Source: Chryseobacterium sp.
GTDB lineage: Bacteria > Bacteroidota > Bacteroidia > Flavobacteriales > Weeksellaceae
Direction of reading: 5' to 3'
Assembly (NCBI GenBank): GCA_017989575.1
Contig: JAGNPP010000156.1
Span: 1-6,378 of the forward strand
DNA length: 6,378 bases
Shown: positions 5,945-6,378 of the stretch, piece after piece
How positions within the stretch are numbered: the first letter of the stretch is position 1
Layout of the letters: each line of letters begins with the position of its first letter
Made by a program: the position numbers and the translations under genes
Notes under the pieces: model-generated
Seen by the model: only the letters and a program-made list of their open reading frames with translations
Database searches by the model: none
Told to the model about the DNA's origin: nothing

Positions 5945-6378
5945 TCAATTCAATCTTTCCGACCAATTAATCTCCTCAGGCAATTCCATATTAGAAAATT
6001 CGATGTGGATGACTCTGCGTTTTTGATTGTTGGTCGTTCTGTTTGAGCCGTGAAGAATCAAAGGTTTCATCATCATAATTCCGCCTTTGTTTACAGAGCA
6101 GATTTCCTCTGTTTCCACATGCCAGTCAATGGTTTCTGGTCGATAGATTTCTTTGCTGTGGGAATTTGGAACGACTTTCAATGCGCCATTATTTTCATCG
6201 GTATCATCCAGATGGATTCTGATTGTGAAGATATTTTTCAAATAATCAATTGGCGGCTGAACAGCAAATTGATTTTGCTTCGTCGTCCAAGGTCCAAAAC
6301 CTTGCAAATCTAATTTCTTATCAACCGAAATCGTCAAATCCTGATGATAGGAAACGTACCAATTGGATTTTTCAGGCT
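5945..6378 (-). CDS. Phytanoyl-CoA dioxygenase (PhyH) family protein, N-terminus off window
   Basis: The frame is open from the right edge to the TGA at 5947-5945, giving the last 143 residues. It is not a gene starting at the in-frame TTG at 6337, because homology continues upstream. Seen, numbering from the first full codon in the window: H11 and D13 in NWYVSYHQD, the HxD pair that binds Fe(II); LDDTDENNGALKVVPNSH (56-73), the conserved core of PhyH proteins; the distal iron ligand H109 in LILHGSNRT; and R120/R121 in QKRRVIHIEF, the likely 2-oxoglutarate contact. All catalytic residues in this part are intact, so it should be an active non-haem iron, 2-oxoglutarate-dependent oxygenase. Its substrate is unknown; members hydroxylate lipids, amino acids or small metabolites. 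It converges on the toxin-antitoxin pair and is not co-transcribed with capAB. Confidence 0.86.
   Translation of the reverse strand, partial: PEKSNWYVSYHQDLTISVDKKLDLQGFGPWTTKQNQFAVQPPIDYLKNIFTIRIHLDDTDENNGALKVVPNSHSKEIYRPETIDWHVETEEICSVNKGGIMMMKPLILHGSNRTTNNQKRRVIHIEFSNMELPEEINWSERLN

Noticed and set aside
5945..6337. A complete 130-residue PhyH protein starting at TTG 6337.
   Set aside because: The frame stays open upstream and the iron-binding HxD motif (YHQD) lies just before that TTG, so the gene is partial and continues past 6378.
1..6378. CRISPR arrays, tRNA or rRNA genes, insertion sequences.
   Set aside because: No regularly spaced repeats, RNA gene signatures, transposase frames or terminal inverted repeats were found on reading through both strands.

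Overview
The window looks like a piece of a Flavobacteriia (Bacteroidota) chromosome, most like the Chryseobacterium/Flavobacterium group. The reasons are low GC, AT-rich spacers, starts without clear Shine-Dalgarno sequences, several matches to the Bacteroidota -7 promoter element TAnnTTTG, and protein families typical of that class. The organism is inferred from these features, not from a marker gene.

Layout. From 1 to 2668 on the minus strand runs one uninterrupted reading frame: the first 889 residues of a large multi-membrane-span DUF2723/TMEM260-like (probable GT-C glycosyltransferase) protein whose C-terminus lies off the left edge. A 218-bp AT-rich divergent spacer follows. On the plus strand come two PLP-dependent enzymes: a cystathionine-beta-synthase-like fold-type II enzyme (2887-3924) and an alpha-oxoamine-synthase (serine palmitoyltransferase-like) fold-type I enzyme (4001-5272). 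A terminator-like hairpin follows each. Next is a compact toxin-antitoxin pair (5386-5905), a hairpin shared by converging genes, and on the minus strand the C-terminal part of a phytanoyl-CoA dioxygenase (PhyH) family protein that runs off the right edge.

The key reading is that the two PLP enzymes together form the entry to sulfonolipid (capnine) biosynthesis. CapA (cysteate synthase, a CBS relative) makes L-cysteate from O-phosphoserine and sulfite. CapB (cysteate-C-fatty acyltransferase) condenses cysteate with a fatty acyl thioester to give 3-dehydrocapnine. This parallels the first step of sphingolipid synthesis, with a sulfonate in place of the alcohol. The dehydrocapnine reductase and the N-acyltransferase are not in the window. 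Sulfonolipids of the outer membrane have been linked to gliding in this phylum. The assignment rests on family resemblance plus the adjacency of the two genes. Substrate specificity cannot be read directly from the sequence.

The flanking genes (DUF2723 protein, toxin-antitoxin pair, PhyH protein) have separate transcription directions or separate signals, and nothing here ties them to the lipid pathway.
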